A stretch of DNA of 64,000 nucleotides from Ligustrum vulgare (lineage: Eukaryota > Streptophyta > Magnoliopsida > Lamiales > Oleaceae). The notes below the pieces were generated by a model. It saw nothing but the letters and a program-made list of their open reading frames with translations. It did not search any database and had not been told where the DNA came from. The stretch is taken from positions 10,864,133 to 10,928,132 of the forward strand of contig OY743187.1 of NCBI GenBank assembly GCA_963555705.1, read 5' to 3'. The position numbers and the translations under genes were made by a program. Shown piece by piece: positions 48,511 to 58,903 of the stretch (positions within the stretch are counted from its first letter, which is position 1; each line of letters begins with the position of its first letter).

Positions 48511-49056
48511 AATCAATTAAACTGTGTTTGATTGAAAAGATGAAAATGGATGGTAAGAAAATATTTTTTAAGGAATTAAATTGTTTGGAAATTATTTTCT
48601 TGAAAAATAGAAATTAGAAGTGTCTGATTGGATTAATTTTTGAAGTGTAAAAAATGAGAAATTTTTCTAGTTTTATTATTTGATTGACATTATTTCTCAC
48701 ATCAAATAAAGTAAAATTCAGTTATTTTAATATTTTTTATTTCTTTTTACTTTTTTTACATATTTGTAATTGATAATAATAATGTTAATTTTTTGATAAA
48801 AAAGAAGTCAATTAACAACAATAATAATGAACAAAAGCAAAGAAAAAGATTTTCCAACTTAGTTGGAAATTATTTTACGTAACTTGCTAAAGAAAATATT
48901 TGCCAGCAAAATCAAGCAAAGATATAACGTGGTGGAAAAGATGGAAAAAGTTTTCTTTAGAAATTTAAGTCAACAAACAAGGCAAAAAGGGAAAGAAAAG
49001 AAAATATTTTCCATTTTCTGGGACAAATCCAGGCTATCAAACATAGCCTTAATTTA
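48511..49056. mobile_element. Possible MITE with AACTGTGTTTGATT / ATCAAACATAG ends
   Basis: Left TTAAACTGTGTTTGATTG and right GCTATCAAACATAGCCTTAA are loosely inverted; the inside is AT-rich with repeated AAAATATTTT words. The family is uncertain. Confidence 0.4.
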
Positions 49057-50060
49057 CTCATAGTAAGCACGTGTTTTGCACGTTTTATGTATATGATGAA
49101 TGTTAAACTACGTTTTTTTAGGTACTAATACTATTTTTTAAAGTAGTTGACGTAATTTATATATTGTTATTATAGGAAAATTGTAAATGGTAATTTGACT
49201 TCAATTCTTAATATATTAATATTTTATTGAAAGTTTTCTTCCAGCTCTTCAAAATATATATTAGACAATTATTTGAAATGTTAGTTTAATAAATAAATCA
49301 CGTATGATATATTAAGAAATAATTTGATATCATAAAATATTAAGCAAATCAATAATTGATTTATAAAATATTTATGATAAGTAGCGAAATAATGTGAAAA
49401 GTTTGTACATAGATAAATTAAATTAGTTTGTGACATGTTTATATAATAAAAAAAAGTTTAATATTATTGCTCCTGTTTGGGAAAAATTAAAATAAAATTT
49501 TAATCTAAATCAAAGCCGACAATTGATTTTAACTATACAATTCATCGTACCCACAACTTTTCAAATACATTTTGTTAATTTTTATAAAAATCTATTAAAA
49601 ATCAGATTTTAATCACCAAACAGTGACTATATAAATTTAAACTAAAATTTCAATTTCAATTTTGATTTTATTTTTTTCTTTTCCAAAGAATTTTAAAGTT
49701 ATTTATTTAATATTCTTAATGGTTTTGATAAGAGTTTAAATGGGTTTAAATAAATACAAAAAATTTCACTCACCATACTTTGCCAAAAAAAAAAAAAAAA
49801 AGTCTATTATATTGATAACTAAGACATAATTGTTTGAATTAAAATAGAAAAAAGTCATTACAAGCATAAATACTTTCTTTGATTTGTTCAAATAGTATGT
49901 TTATAAAAAAATAGTATTAACAAACAGAGGGTTTAAAAAGATAATTGTTTGAATTAAAAATAGAAAAAAAACTAATACACTATTTGAATTGTTCAAAGTT
50001 ATCACATGATATGAAATTTGATAGGACAATATTCTAAAAGTAAATTGTAAAGTAACAACG
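49057..50060. repeat. AT-rich spacer with a fragment of the 13.4-kb foldback family
   Basis: The stretch 49780-50045 repeats, in the same order as 14380-14750, the words CTATTATATTGATAACTA, AAAATAGAAAAAAGTCATTA and GACAATATTCTAAAAGTAAATT. It is a partial copy of that right arm. The rest is non-coding. Confidence 0.6.
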
Positions 50061-52223
50061 CTAAATTAATATATTAAGCTTTTGTTTGATTTTCATTAAA
50101 ATTTTCTCATTTTTCTATATTACTCAATTTCAATCATCCATGAAAAGTCGAGCCCACAATATTTGACTTTTCAGCCAAATTTCAACTATCTCTTCTCCTA
50201 AAAATCACTATTTATTTTTAAAAACTCATTTTAATTAGAATCAAACACACTCTAATTGAATAACAAATTTCGATTGGGTCAATGTAAAAAAAATTATTTT
50301 TGGAAATAAGAATTAAAATAATTATAAAATAAGTTTCAATAAATGAATTAAGAATATTATTGAGAAAAATAAAAGAATGTGAAGATAAAATGTAAAATAA
50401 AAAATATTCCCAGTTATCCATACTTTTAAGATATTGCATGTAAATTGTAATAACTAATAAGTACATTAACGATTTTTTTGTCCATGCAGCTAGAATAAGT
50501 CTGGTTGTACCCCCTAATGTCCCACCTCATGTACCGATTCATATTATCGCGATATTTTGATGTCAAAATATCGCGATATTTTTTGTCCAAAAAATTAAAA
50601 TAAAGCCCTGATTTCATACCAATCATCCAGCCCGCCTCCTTCCCATTCCAGTCCGCCTGCATCTTTGCCATTTTTTAACAGGTGTCATTCAGCTATTATT
50701 ATCCCCATTTCAGTCGAATTTTTTCCGCTACTCTTCGACATCCACCCAAACTACCCAACACGTACATTCGGTTTCCCCTCACTTAGATAGTGTTTTCGTG
50801 AAACTGCAATGGGTTTGCAAGCTTCAAATCTGGAATCGGTTTGATAGCTTCGAAAAAAGAACATACTACCCAACACATTCGATTTTCTCTCACTTCTGTG
50901 CAAATTGAACTACTACTACTACGAACAAGAGTAGATCTCATTTCAATGTCTGAAGCAGGTTTTTTGTAGTCAGGACCTCAGGTAATAATCAGATCATTTG
51001 TTGTGATTTCGTTAATGTATGGTTTATTTTTTTATTTTTTCAGTGAATTATTTTTTATATTGTTTTTTTCAAGAACGCATCTATGTCTCCGCTTGGTTAT
51101 TCAAAATCTTTGAAAATGCAAATAATTTACAGAAAGTTAGATGTCTCACGTTCTTCTATTTCATTCATCCCCAATTTACTTAATTTTTTTGGAAATAGTT
51201 GTATGAGTTACGAAGTAATTTTGACTAATGTTAACAGAATGTCAGTTAATTTGATTTGGCTAATTGTTTTCTGATTATTTAAGTACATGGTTTGAACTAC
51301 GAATTGTGATTTTTAAACTATAGGTTTCAAAATTGGTTACATAGATAGAAGAAAATAAAGTGCTTTGTTATTTTTAGATCGGATTTTGATGCTACTGTTC
51401 ACTAAAATCGTACACCGAAAGTGCACGGTTCACGTTCAAGTAGTAAAGTGGACTCGAAAAGTCCGGATTATCATACCCACGAGAATTGATTGATTTGTAA
51501 CTAAAATCATTGATTTCATTTTAAAAGAAAAGTCAAGTAACAGAAAAAGTTGATTTGATGGTGAATAATAACTAACATAAATTAAAACATGGCACTATGA
51601 AAATTAGTTAACTAGGCAAATAGGTAACAAAATATAAAAATTAGAATTAAGACTAATTATCTAAAGTAAACTAATGACAACAAGAACTTGATGATTAAAA
51701 TAAGCTAGAAAATATAAGACAATGTAATTTTAGTATTTTTCTTTCAAAAATCAATTAGTAGTAGTCAATCAATTAACCAAATTACATGAGAAATTCTAAA
51801 TTAAACCTAACATATATAATAACTTGCAAATACAATACAAAATATTGACAACATTTTAATATTACATAAACATAAGCCTCTGTTTGGCAAAAGCAAAAAA
51901 AAAAATGTTTTTAAACAACACAATTTCTCAAATCATCTTTTAACTATACATATTTTCTCTCTCCACTTTTCAACTATACATCTTACCTAGAAAACATAAA
52001 AAAACATGTTTTTAAACACCAAAATTTTAACAAACAGAGACTTAATTACATGACGCATTACATATCATGCAACTAAATGTTGTAATGTAATCACATGGTG
52101 TTAAATTATAATAATCTGAAGAAAAGTTACATTTCATTTCCCTCCTCTACAATCGCGATTGGAATTTTGACGGTGGCTTGATTGAGAGAGAAATAGAGAT
52201 AGAGAGAGTGGTAGAGAGAGTAT
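50061..52223. other. Repeat-rich spacer before the LTR retrotransposon
   Basis: The stretch 50090-50255 is a copy of the short element at 12930-13200. A perfect inverted repeat lies at 50546-50578. The stretch 51395-51510 (GTGCACGGTTCACG...CAAGTAGTAAAGT) looks like a dispersed repeat I cannot name. The stretch 51876-52042 is a Tourist-like MITE (TAA|GCCTCTGTTTGG...CAAACAGAGAC|TTAA). No gene is recognised. Confidence 0.5.
50545..50580. repeat. Perfect palindrome built on ATCGCGAT
   Basis: ATCGCGATATTTTGA-TG-TCAAAATATCGCGAT: 15-bp arms with a 2-base spacer, each arm itself carrying the 8-bp palindrome ATCGCGAT. Confidence 0.9.
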
Positions 52224-53794
52224 TATAGCGATCCAGAATTTTTATGCAATAAATAATTATTTTAATATTTAGAAAATTGTGTCGCTACTATTTCATTTAT
52301 TATTTTGAAGTTAACGCCGCGACGAATTCGTCTAGCCAAGTCAAGAAATATCGAATTTGTTCGATTTTAAATTAAAATTCGAATTTCTAAAATTATGTTA
52401 TTTTAATTATTTATTCAAAGTATTATTTTCAAAATCATTTTGAATTCCAAATTTATTAAAATATCTCAATTTTCCTTATTCAAATTATTTCAAGTCCAAA
52501 TACGTAATTCGATTTTATCTCAAAATCTATTTATTCTTAAATGTATTTTCAGTCCAAAAACATCATCATCAACAAACCAACTAATTATTCCCCATGTTTT
52601 TCCCACTTTTCTTAATACCTAACTATCTACATCTCTTCCTCCAATTTTATATGTTCTTCATCATGCTCATCACATCCTCACCAACTCCACCTATCACACT
52701 TTCAATCCACTATATCACCATCATTTGAATAATCAATATCTTCACCCACATCAAACTCAATTTGCATTCTTCCGTCCTGCACATACAAACTATCATCATT
52801 ATTATTATTATACCTAACAAAGAACACCACTACCAATTAATCAAAGCTATCACAATTCAATCCTACCCCATGTGTCTACTAAACATAATGATTTTTATTC
52901 TCCATTAATCTTCTTCTTTTCCTTTCTTTTCTCCTTTAAAGATACCTTCATCCCACCTTCATGTTTGGAATCATCAGTCTAACCACCAGCCTTCTTTGTC
53001 ATTTTCAATTCCCAGCATGCCTGCAAATCTCAACTCTCTGCATGATCATCACCTCCATCACCAATTCACTACTAAGAATTTATCACCACCGGAAATTCAC
53101 TGCCAACTGTCTGAAATCACAATCCAAACCTCACTGCAGAATCTCCATCATCCAATTTAACACTGCACCACAAGAAATCAAATTTCATACACCATAGCCA
53201 TCTCAATTTTTCAACCACAACACTGCCAACGCCAAAATCATGAACATCACCACTGTCGAACCATTTACGGCCCTTTCACCACCAGTTCGCCGACCATCAA
53301 CTAGCTGCCAAACACTACAGCCGCCGCTTGCAGCCACGAGTCAACACCCAATGCCATCGCTACCTTCTTCACCATTTCAACCACCACCAACTCATCACCC
53401 ATTTTCGAATCAGCCACCTCCAACCAGCTCAAATCGAACCCAAATCAAAACCAAAACAAGAATTTAGTGAAACCCATGAATCAATGAGTTCATTTCTTAC
53501 CTCAATCACCATTTTCCGCCGGAAATCGCTCACCTTAAATCGCGATGTTGTCTCGGTTTTTTTCGCAACCAAAGAACTCGCACTGAACCCTCAATCTTTA
53601 ACCCCTGCCTTTGACGCCCCTCGCCGCACTTGGCGCCGGTACTGCGCCGGCTTAGCACCGGCAGTGTCCCGCCTTTCCGCCGCCGGTCGCTTCTGTCTTC
53701 GTTCTCTGTTTTGTTCGAAGAGAGAGAGAGAGCTTGGATCGAGTTGTGAGAGAGAGAAGATAAAGATTTGATATTATATTTAACTTTCAGAATT

Positions 53795-54130
53795 TGCATC
53801 ATTAGTCCCCATCTTTTAAAGTTATTTCAAATCAGTCCCTATGTTTTAAAAAGGTTTTATTTCAGTCCTTTCAGCTTTTAAAATCATCAATTTCAGCCCT
53901 TAAGTTTTAAATGAGTTTTAATCAGCCCTTTCATTTTCAAAATCTGATCACTTCAGTCCCTGCTGATTTACTTTTAAGCTCAAGTTTCAAAAGTATTCAT
54001 TTGAGTCCCTCAACTATCAAAAGTATCTATTTTAGTCCCTCAACTTTCAAAATATCTATTTTAGTCCCTGAACTTTCAAAAGTATTCATTTTAGTCACTC
54101 AACTTTCAAAACATCAATTTTAGTCCTCAA
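53795..54130 (+). repeat. LTR minisatellite, TTTAGTCCCTCAACTTTCAAAA units
   Basis: About ten units of 28-36 bp; the later ones are the most regular (53995-54125). A second copy lies at 60475-60810 in the 3' LTR. Confidence 0.85.
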
Positions 54131-54584
54131 ATTATAATTTATCATTTTGAACTATATATTCGATATACTAAAGTGACTTATTGGCTAAGACGAAGCGTAC
54201 GGAGAATTTAAAGAAATTGAAGTCATTCCCGCTCAACTTTGCACTCGTCGGATTTGAGGTAGACTCGCACTTATTAATTGATTTAAATTATGATTTCATA
54301 TGAATGTCAAGTGACTTGTGAAAGTCAATTTTTAAGAAAAACAAGTATGTTTTTATGAAAGGTAAATATACCTTATGTTGTTATGAAAAGTAAGTATGTT
54401 TTTATGAAAAGAAAATATACTTTATGTTTTTACGAAAAGTAAGTATACCCTATGCTTCACGAAAATGTTTTTTTGGATCATTGCTATGAAATCAATCTAC
54501 CAAGATTGTTTTGGGTCCCATATGATAAGTTATGATATGTTAAGGGGACCGGAGTTTTAGTAGCGCTACACATAAGAATTCTTG

Positions 54585-54960
54585 CCACCTAAGTTCGGTA
54601 ACATTCTTGTGTCTCCTATGTTTATGAGGAATTGCCACGAAGTTCGGTAAAATTCCTATCTTTCCATATGTTTATGAGGATTTACCACCTAAGTTCGGTA
54701 AAATTCCTGTCGCATATGTTTACGAGGATTTCGATCCTATCTTATGTTATGATGCAATTGATCCCTATGAATTTCAGAAAATTATGCTTGGTATACTTAC
54801 TACATAAGAATTCTTGCCACCTAAGTTCGGTAAAATTCTTATGTTTATGAGGATTTCGATTTTATCCTATGTTATGATGAAAACTTACTGTTATTATGAT
54901 TTTACTACATAAGAATTCTTACCACCTAAGTTCGGTAAAATTCTTATGTTTATGAGGATT
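54585..54960 (+). repeat. LTR hairpin series around CCACCTAAGTTCGGTAAAATTC
   Basis: Five copies of GCCACCTAAGTTCGGTA are flanked by complementary arms (AAGAATTCTT before, AAATTCTTATG after), often followed by TATGTTTATGAGGATTTCGATCCTATC. Copies are near 54588, 54632, 54666, 54814 and 54917, repeated at +6680 in the 3' LTR. Confidence 0.8.
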
Positions 54961-55617
54961 TCAATCCTATCTTATGTTATGCTTTCAAAAGAAATTATGC
55001 TTGGCATAATTAAAATGTTTTATAAGTATATGGTTTTCAAAGAACTGTTTTCAAAGAGATGTTTTCAAAGAGCATATGATTTGCAAAATATGTCCCGTGC
55101 TGTAATGCACAATATGAGTTTTATCAAGAGCAGTTTTATAAATAAGCTCTATCAATGCCCGTTTTATAAAGAGCCGGGATTTATGTGTTTAATCATCTTA
55201 TAAATTAAATTAATTTGCGATGAGTCTACTGAGTATTTCCCCCATGAAATACTCACCCTACTTTTTAACAGTTTTGCAGATTTCGGAGACGGTGGCGAGC
55301 GATGAATGATGGTGGCAATAATCGTTAAACGGTTGAAAGTTTGACGTTAATGATTTCCGTATTTTTCCAAACAATCGAATAATTTAGAGAAGTTCATTTA
55401 TTTGAGAAATTATGACATTGTCAATTTCTTTACAAAATTAATGGTTCGATTTACTATTTCAAATGGTTTCATAAATGTTTCAATTTTATCGGCCATTACA
55501 GTATATTTAATGTTGCCAAAAATGAATTTCAATTATTTTTTCCGCAAAAATATTATTCGAAAAATTTAGACAGAAAATGACGTAGTGAATCGGGTATACG
55601 GAACTCGGGGCGCTACA

Positions 55618-56499
55618 AGTTGGTATCAGAGCTAGTCTGCGTTTCTGTAGACTGGAAAAATTTTCAAAAAGAATTTTCAAGAAATATTTTCCATTATAAA
55701 ATTTTATTGATGAAGATTGCCACTGCCATCATTCGTTCCACCAACTCCGAGGTAAAGAAGTTTATGATGTTTAAAGTTATTTCAGTATTTCGAATACTCA
55801 TTTTATTGATTTATGGGAAAGAATGAAGAGTATTTCGGATACTTATGATTTATGAGAAATAAGAATGTATTTCTTCGAAAATAATGATGTTGTTATGCTT
55901 TGTCATAACTTATATGCTTTAATGTATGATTATGAGAAATTTTTTAAGAAAGAAAACGAGTGTTGAGCATAATGGGAACAATATGATTTTATTGAAAATT
56001 AAGTAATGGATATTATGTTGAGTAAATGAATTATGCCTCTATGTTGAAGAGAAATTTATTATGAAGTTTGGCTTTGTGAATAAATTTTGGGAATATGATT
56101 TATGGCATATATTTATAATTATGAGTAGTCTTTTGAGCCAATTAAGGTATGGAAGGAAGTGATATTGTGATATTGAAAAATATGATTTGAAATTGTTATG
56201 TTGAGGAATTATGAATTGAATTATGAGATATTTTTGATGATATTGAAGTGTTGGAATCGTTTTCAATATTTTTAGATCGTTGTGATCAAATGTGGAGTTA
56301 TTTATTATTGTGAGTTATGAAGTATGCTTATGGTTTGGAATAAGTCCAAATTACAAGGGAGACTCTGTCCAGAATTTTATCATTTGGAATTAAGAGCATA
56401 ATATGATAAGCATCCACTAAAGGAATTAAGGTTAGACATGCAAGATCATTTACATCACAAACGAGATTTAGTAGATGATAGCAGAGATTTTATTATTTT
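55618..56499 (+). other. Retrotransposon interior, 5' non-coding part with primer-binding site
   Basis: It starts AGTTGGTATCAGAGCTAG (PBS at 55621-55632). After that the DNA is AT-rich with many TTATGA words, and no frame longer than 75 codons on either strand is convincing. There is no gag. Confidence 0.7.
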
Positions 56500-56584
56500 C
56501 TCATAAGGAGAACACACAAGAGTCACACTGGAAAGGAAATACATGAAACACACGAAAGCATAAGAGAAAAACATGGAAAGATCC

Positions 56585-56812
56585 TCAGAATGAGAGATGT
56601 GTTTCCGGAGTAGCCGTATCCTACCACCTCTGATCTTTTGAGGAAATAGAGAAAACCTTCAAAGAGGTGTGTTTCGAGAGTAAGAATACTCCGTAATCTA
56701 CCACCTGGAATCTTTGAAGTATACACAAGATTTAAACATTAAGGAAATCCTAGTAAATGGAGGGGTGTCTCGAGAGTGAGAATACTCCGTACTCTACCCC
56801 CACCTATTCTAA
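56585..56812 (-). repeat. Three imperfect repeats just 3' of the LOG-like gene
   Basis: Units with GTGT(T/C)TC(G/C)(A/G)GAGT...GAATACTCCGTA(A/C)TCTACC lie near 56597, 56665 and 56765 and are spaced about 70-100 bp. They sit right after the LOG stop on the minus strand, so they would be in its 3' UTR. Parts can pair (GGTAGAGT with ACTCTC). Confidence 0.7.
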
Positions 56813-56815
56813 GAT

Positions 56816-57469
56816 TCAAAGAGTTAAGTTTACATTAACCGGACTCCATTTTCGCTTGATTCCTCTTCCTTGCGACCAATCTATCTTAACCCCTGCTGGA
56901 TCTTGTATTGAGATATATGACTGCAGCTTATCCAGTAGTTCATCAATAGTAGGAGCAGAAATAAGAAGCCTTCTGGAAAATGGAGAGATGAATCCCTGTT
57001 CCACAGCATAATCAAGAAAGGTTAACAAACCATCAAAGAAATTGTTAACATTCAGAAGCCCAATAGGCTTAGTATGGAGATCTAGTTGAGCCCACGAGGT
57101 AATGTTAAAAATTTCTTCTAAGGTACCAAAACCTCCGGGCAGGGCTATAAAGGCATCAGAACCATATAGCATACAAGTTATGCGTTCATGGATGGATAAG
57201 GTTTGAACTTCATGCCCTCGTGTTTTGCCTGCAACATCTACCAAAGGGACATGTATAACACCGATTACTTTTGATTTCTCTGCAAGAGCAGATTGGGAAA
57301 CACAACCCATTAGACCACTGCTACCACCCCCATATACAAGAGTGATACCTTTTTCCCCCAGTTTCTTTCCAAGATCTACAGCCGCTTCTAGATAACCGAA
57401 GCCTTTCCCTACTTTTGATCCACAAAATACACAAATAGTTTTGATCTGTCGAAGTTTTGGTGCTTCCAT
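56816..57469 (-). CDS. LOG-like cytokinin riboside 5'-monophosphate phosphoribohydrolase, intronless, antisense in LTR element
   Basis: This is an intact 217-residue frame. LOG enzymes release active cytokinin bases from their ribotides in one step in the cytosol. The Rossmann start VFCGS (residues 14-18), YGGGSSGLMG (46-55) and the signature PGGFGTLEE (111-119, PGGxGTxxE) are complete. Arg96 in HERI and Glu119 are the expected active-site residues. The usual RKAEM segment reads RITCM, so it is not a standard LOG1/3/5 type and may be LOGL10-like. Length is normal (about 200-230). Host LOG genes have several introns, so this looks like a processed cDNA captured by the element. A TATA-like TTTAAATAG (complement of 57545-57553) lies 76 bp before the ATG. 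Start is the first ATG and matches the family. No stop or frameshift. Expression is unknown. Confidence 0.9.
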   Translation of the reverse strand: MEAPKLRQIKTICVFCGSKVGKGFGYLEAAVDLGKKLGEKGITLVYGGGSSGLMGCVSQSALAEKSKVIGVIHVPLVDVAGKTRGHEVQTLSIHERITCMLYGSDAFIALPGGFGTLEEIFNITSWAQLDLHTKPIGLLNVNNFFDGLLTFLDYAVEQGFISPFSRRLLISAPTIDELLDKLQSYISIQDPAGVKIDWSQGRGIKRKWSPVNVNLTL

Positions 57470-57544
57470 TTTTTGATATTAAAGAAGGGAAAACTTACGA
57501 AGAAGATGTGATTTTGGGATGCCTGAACTATGAAATATGTTTGG

Positions 57545-57553
57545 CTATTTAAA
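57545..57553 (-). promoter_or_regulatory. TATA-like box of the LOG-like gene
   Basis: On the minus strand TTTAAATAG lies within the palindromic GGCTTTAAATAGCC. It is 76 bp upstream of the ATG and would give a leader of about 45 nt. The same word precedes the neighbouring antisense gene. Confidence 0.55.
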
Positions 57554-57770
57554 GCCGGAAAAATTTACTGTTTTTGATTGATTCTGAAAAAGTAAAGATT
57601 TACTTTTGACAAAATCAGCCCACTTTTGAATATTTTTATCGTATCGAGGCTGTCACCTTTCGGCGATTTAATATTTTATTTCCAGCTTTATCAAAACTCG
57701 AGAAAAGGAAAATATATTTTATTTTCAAAACGCGTGAAAGAAAGCAGCAAAATATTTTAAAAGATTTACC

Positions 57771-58322
57771 TTATAACATTGCTGAACTGCCAGAAGCCTC
57801 ATTTTGTAAAACAGACTGGCAAACAGGATCTTTTGCTATTATATTTTGGAGACTATAACGATTTTTGTCCTCGTTAAACTGAGCGTATAAGGAGAGAAGT
57901 TCACGTTGTACATAACCACTTGGGTGCGTCTCAAGAGTCAGTCGAATATCATCCAAAGACTCCTTACTCAGTCCACCCTTTATGAATTCGATTTTATCAT
58001 CCCGATTAGTAGAAGAATATCCTACTGATTTGAAACGAGTATCACAATTCCAACGAGCACATTTGTAGCAACCACCCAGCCTTTTTGCTCTTCGTTTCTT
58101 TGCGAACGTGCTTTTGCCTAAACCAGGCATATGTTTTGGAAATGTTGATGGTAATTCACCAGATAGTCGAACCTTTGCTTCTATCAACCAGCGAACATCT
58201 TCTGGAATATCATGAGCCATTAGCAACCTCAATCTTTCGAGCCTTATTCTATAGATCTTTCTCAGATCATTCATAGGAAGACTGGAATAATACTTGCGAA
58301 TGTTAGAAAGGATGATATCCAT
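57771..58322 (-). CDS. Virus-like nucleic-acid-binding protein, antisense in LTR element
   Basis: This is an intact frame of 183 residues from the first ATG (58322). Its middle resembles the small nucleic-acid-binding, silencing-suppressor proteins of carlaviruses and vitiviruses. It has a GLGKSTFAKKRRAKRLGG basic patch (67-84) directly followed by cysteines C85-x2-C88 and C93, then KIEFIKGG (110-117), a block that closes the conserved part of that family. The N-terminal IPEDVRWLIEAK also fits. The usual zinc-ligand spacing is incomplete after C88. The C-terminal 65 residues are unlike the family. A TATA-like TTTAAATAG lies 33 bp before the ATG, so transcription might begin at or after Met1; Met17 (MNDLRK) is an alternative start. 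It lies 301 bp upstream of the LOG-like gene in the same direction. Not a plant gene I recognise. The family call is from recall and needs a search. Confidence 0.6.
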   Translation of the reverse strand: MDIILSNIRKYYSSLPMNDLRKIYRIRLERLRLLMAHDIPEDVRWLIEAKVRLSGELPSTFPKHMPGLGKSTFAKKRRAKRLGGCYKCARWNCDTRFKSVGYSSTNRDDKIEFIKGGLSKESLDDIRLTLETHPSGYVQRELLSLYAQFNEDKNRYSLQNIIAKDPVCQSVLQNEASGSSAML

Positions 58323-58354
58323 TGTTTGATGATTCAACCTCTTCCCAGCATGAA

Positions 58355-58363
58355 CTATTTAAA
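58355..58363 (-). promoter_or_regulatory. TATA-like box of the virus-like gene
   Basis: The minus strand has CTTTTAAATAG, the same TTTAAATAG as in front of the LOG-like gene. It lies 33 bp from Met1. Confidence 0.45.
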
Positions 58364-58903
58364 AGCGCAAGGATATGAATGAATCCGCGTGATGTTGTGA
58401 CCAGCAAGAAAGCGCAGGATTATTTTAATGAAAAGAGGAGACAAGAAGTAATGCGCTGTTAAATTTTATCGATAAAGGAGATTTGATTGGAGATTTGGAA
58501 TATTTTCTTGGATTATGGGTACTGATATTTTGTTTTAATAATGATAATCTTGGTATAATGTGATGATACGTGGAAAGTAAAATGAGTACCGTATTGAATC
58601 AGAATTCATACGTATATACAAGTGAAAGAAATACTTTGCAGGAAATGTGGTGACATTTAAGTATAGAATCTTAGTTGGGAGATATTTGTTTACTGAATTT
58701 TGGGTTGCAAATATTGGAAAGATAAGTTGATGATATTATGTTGATATGTTTGGGTATTTTACGTAGAGAAAATATTCAGGAATTGTTTTGATTATTTTGA
58801 GAATATTCGATGATAAGAAGAAGAGATTCTGATTAAGTATTCAGAAATTATAAGATTAAGTAAGTTTAATTTCGAGGACGAAATTATTTTAAGGAGGTAA
58901 GAT
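58364..58903 (+). other. Retrotransposon interior, 3' non-coding part with polypurine tract
   Basis: AT-rich and non-coding. It ends TTTCGAGGACGAAATTATTTTAAGGAGGTAAGAT before the 3' LTR. This is the usual phrase at the end of plant Ty3/Gypsy interiors and contains the polypurine tract (58891-58902). The antisense gene's upstream region also lies here. Confidence 0.7.

Larger units (their letters stand above)
52224..55617 (+). repeat. 5' LTR, 3.39 kb
   Basis: It includes a GC-richer, proline-codon-rich patch (53240-53770) with frames of 75, 147 and (minus) 90 codons that are duplicated in the 3' LTR and show no known domain. It also holds a minisatellite of about 30-35 bp units with TTTTAGTCCCTCAACTTTCAAAA (53795-54130) and a hairpin series (54585-54960). 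GCGCTACA marks the end. The size is large for an LTR. Confidence 0.9.

Noticed and set aside
49060..49095. Helitron 3' end (ACGTGTTTTGCACG hairpin)
   Set aside because: On the minus strand the bases after the hairpin do not give a CTRR end, and no related copy was seen.
53328..53771. 147-codon frame in the LTR (again at 60008-60451) as a gene
   Set aside because: Composition-driven Pro/His/Ser-rich frame with no domain; overlapping frames of similar length on both strands.
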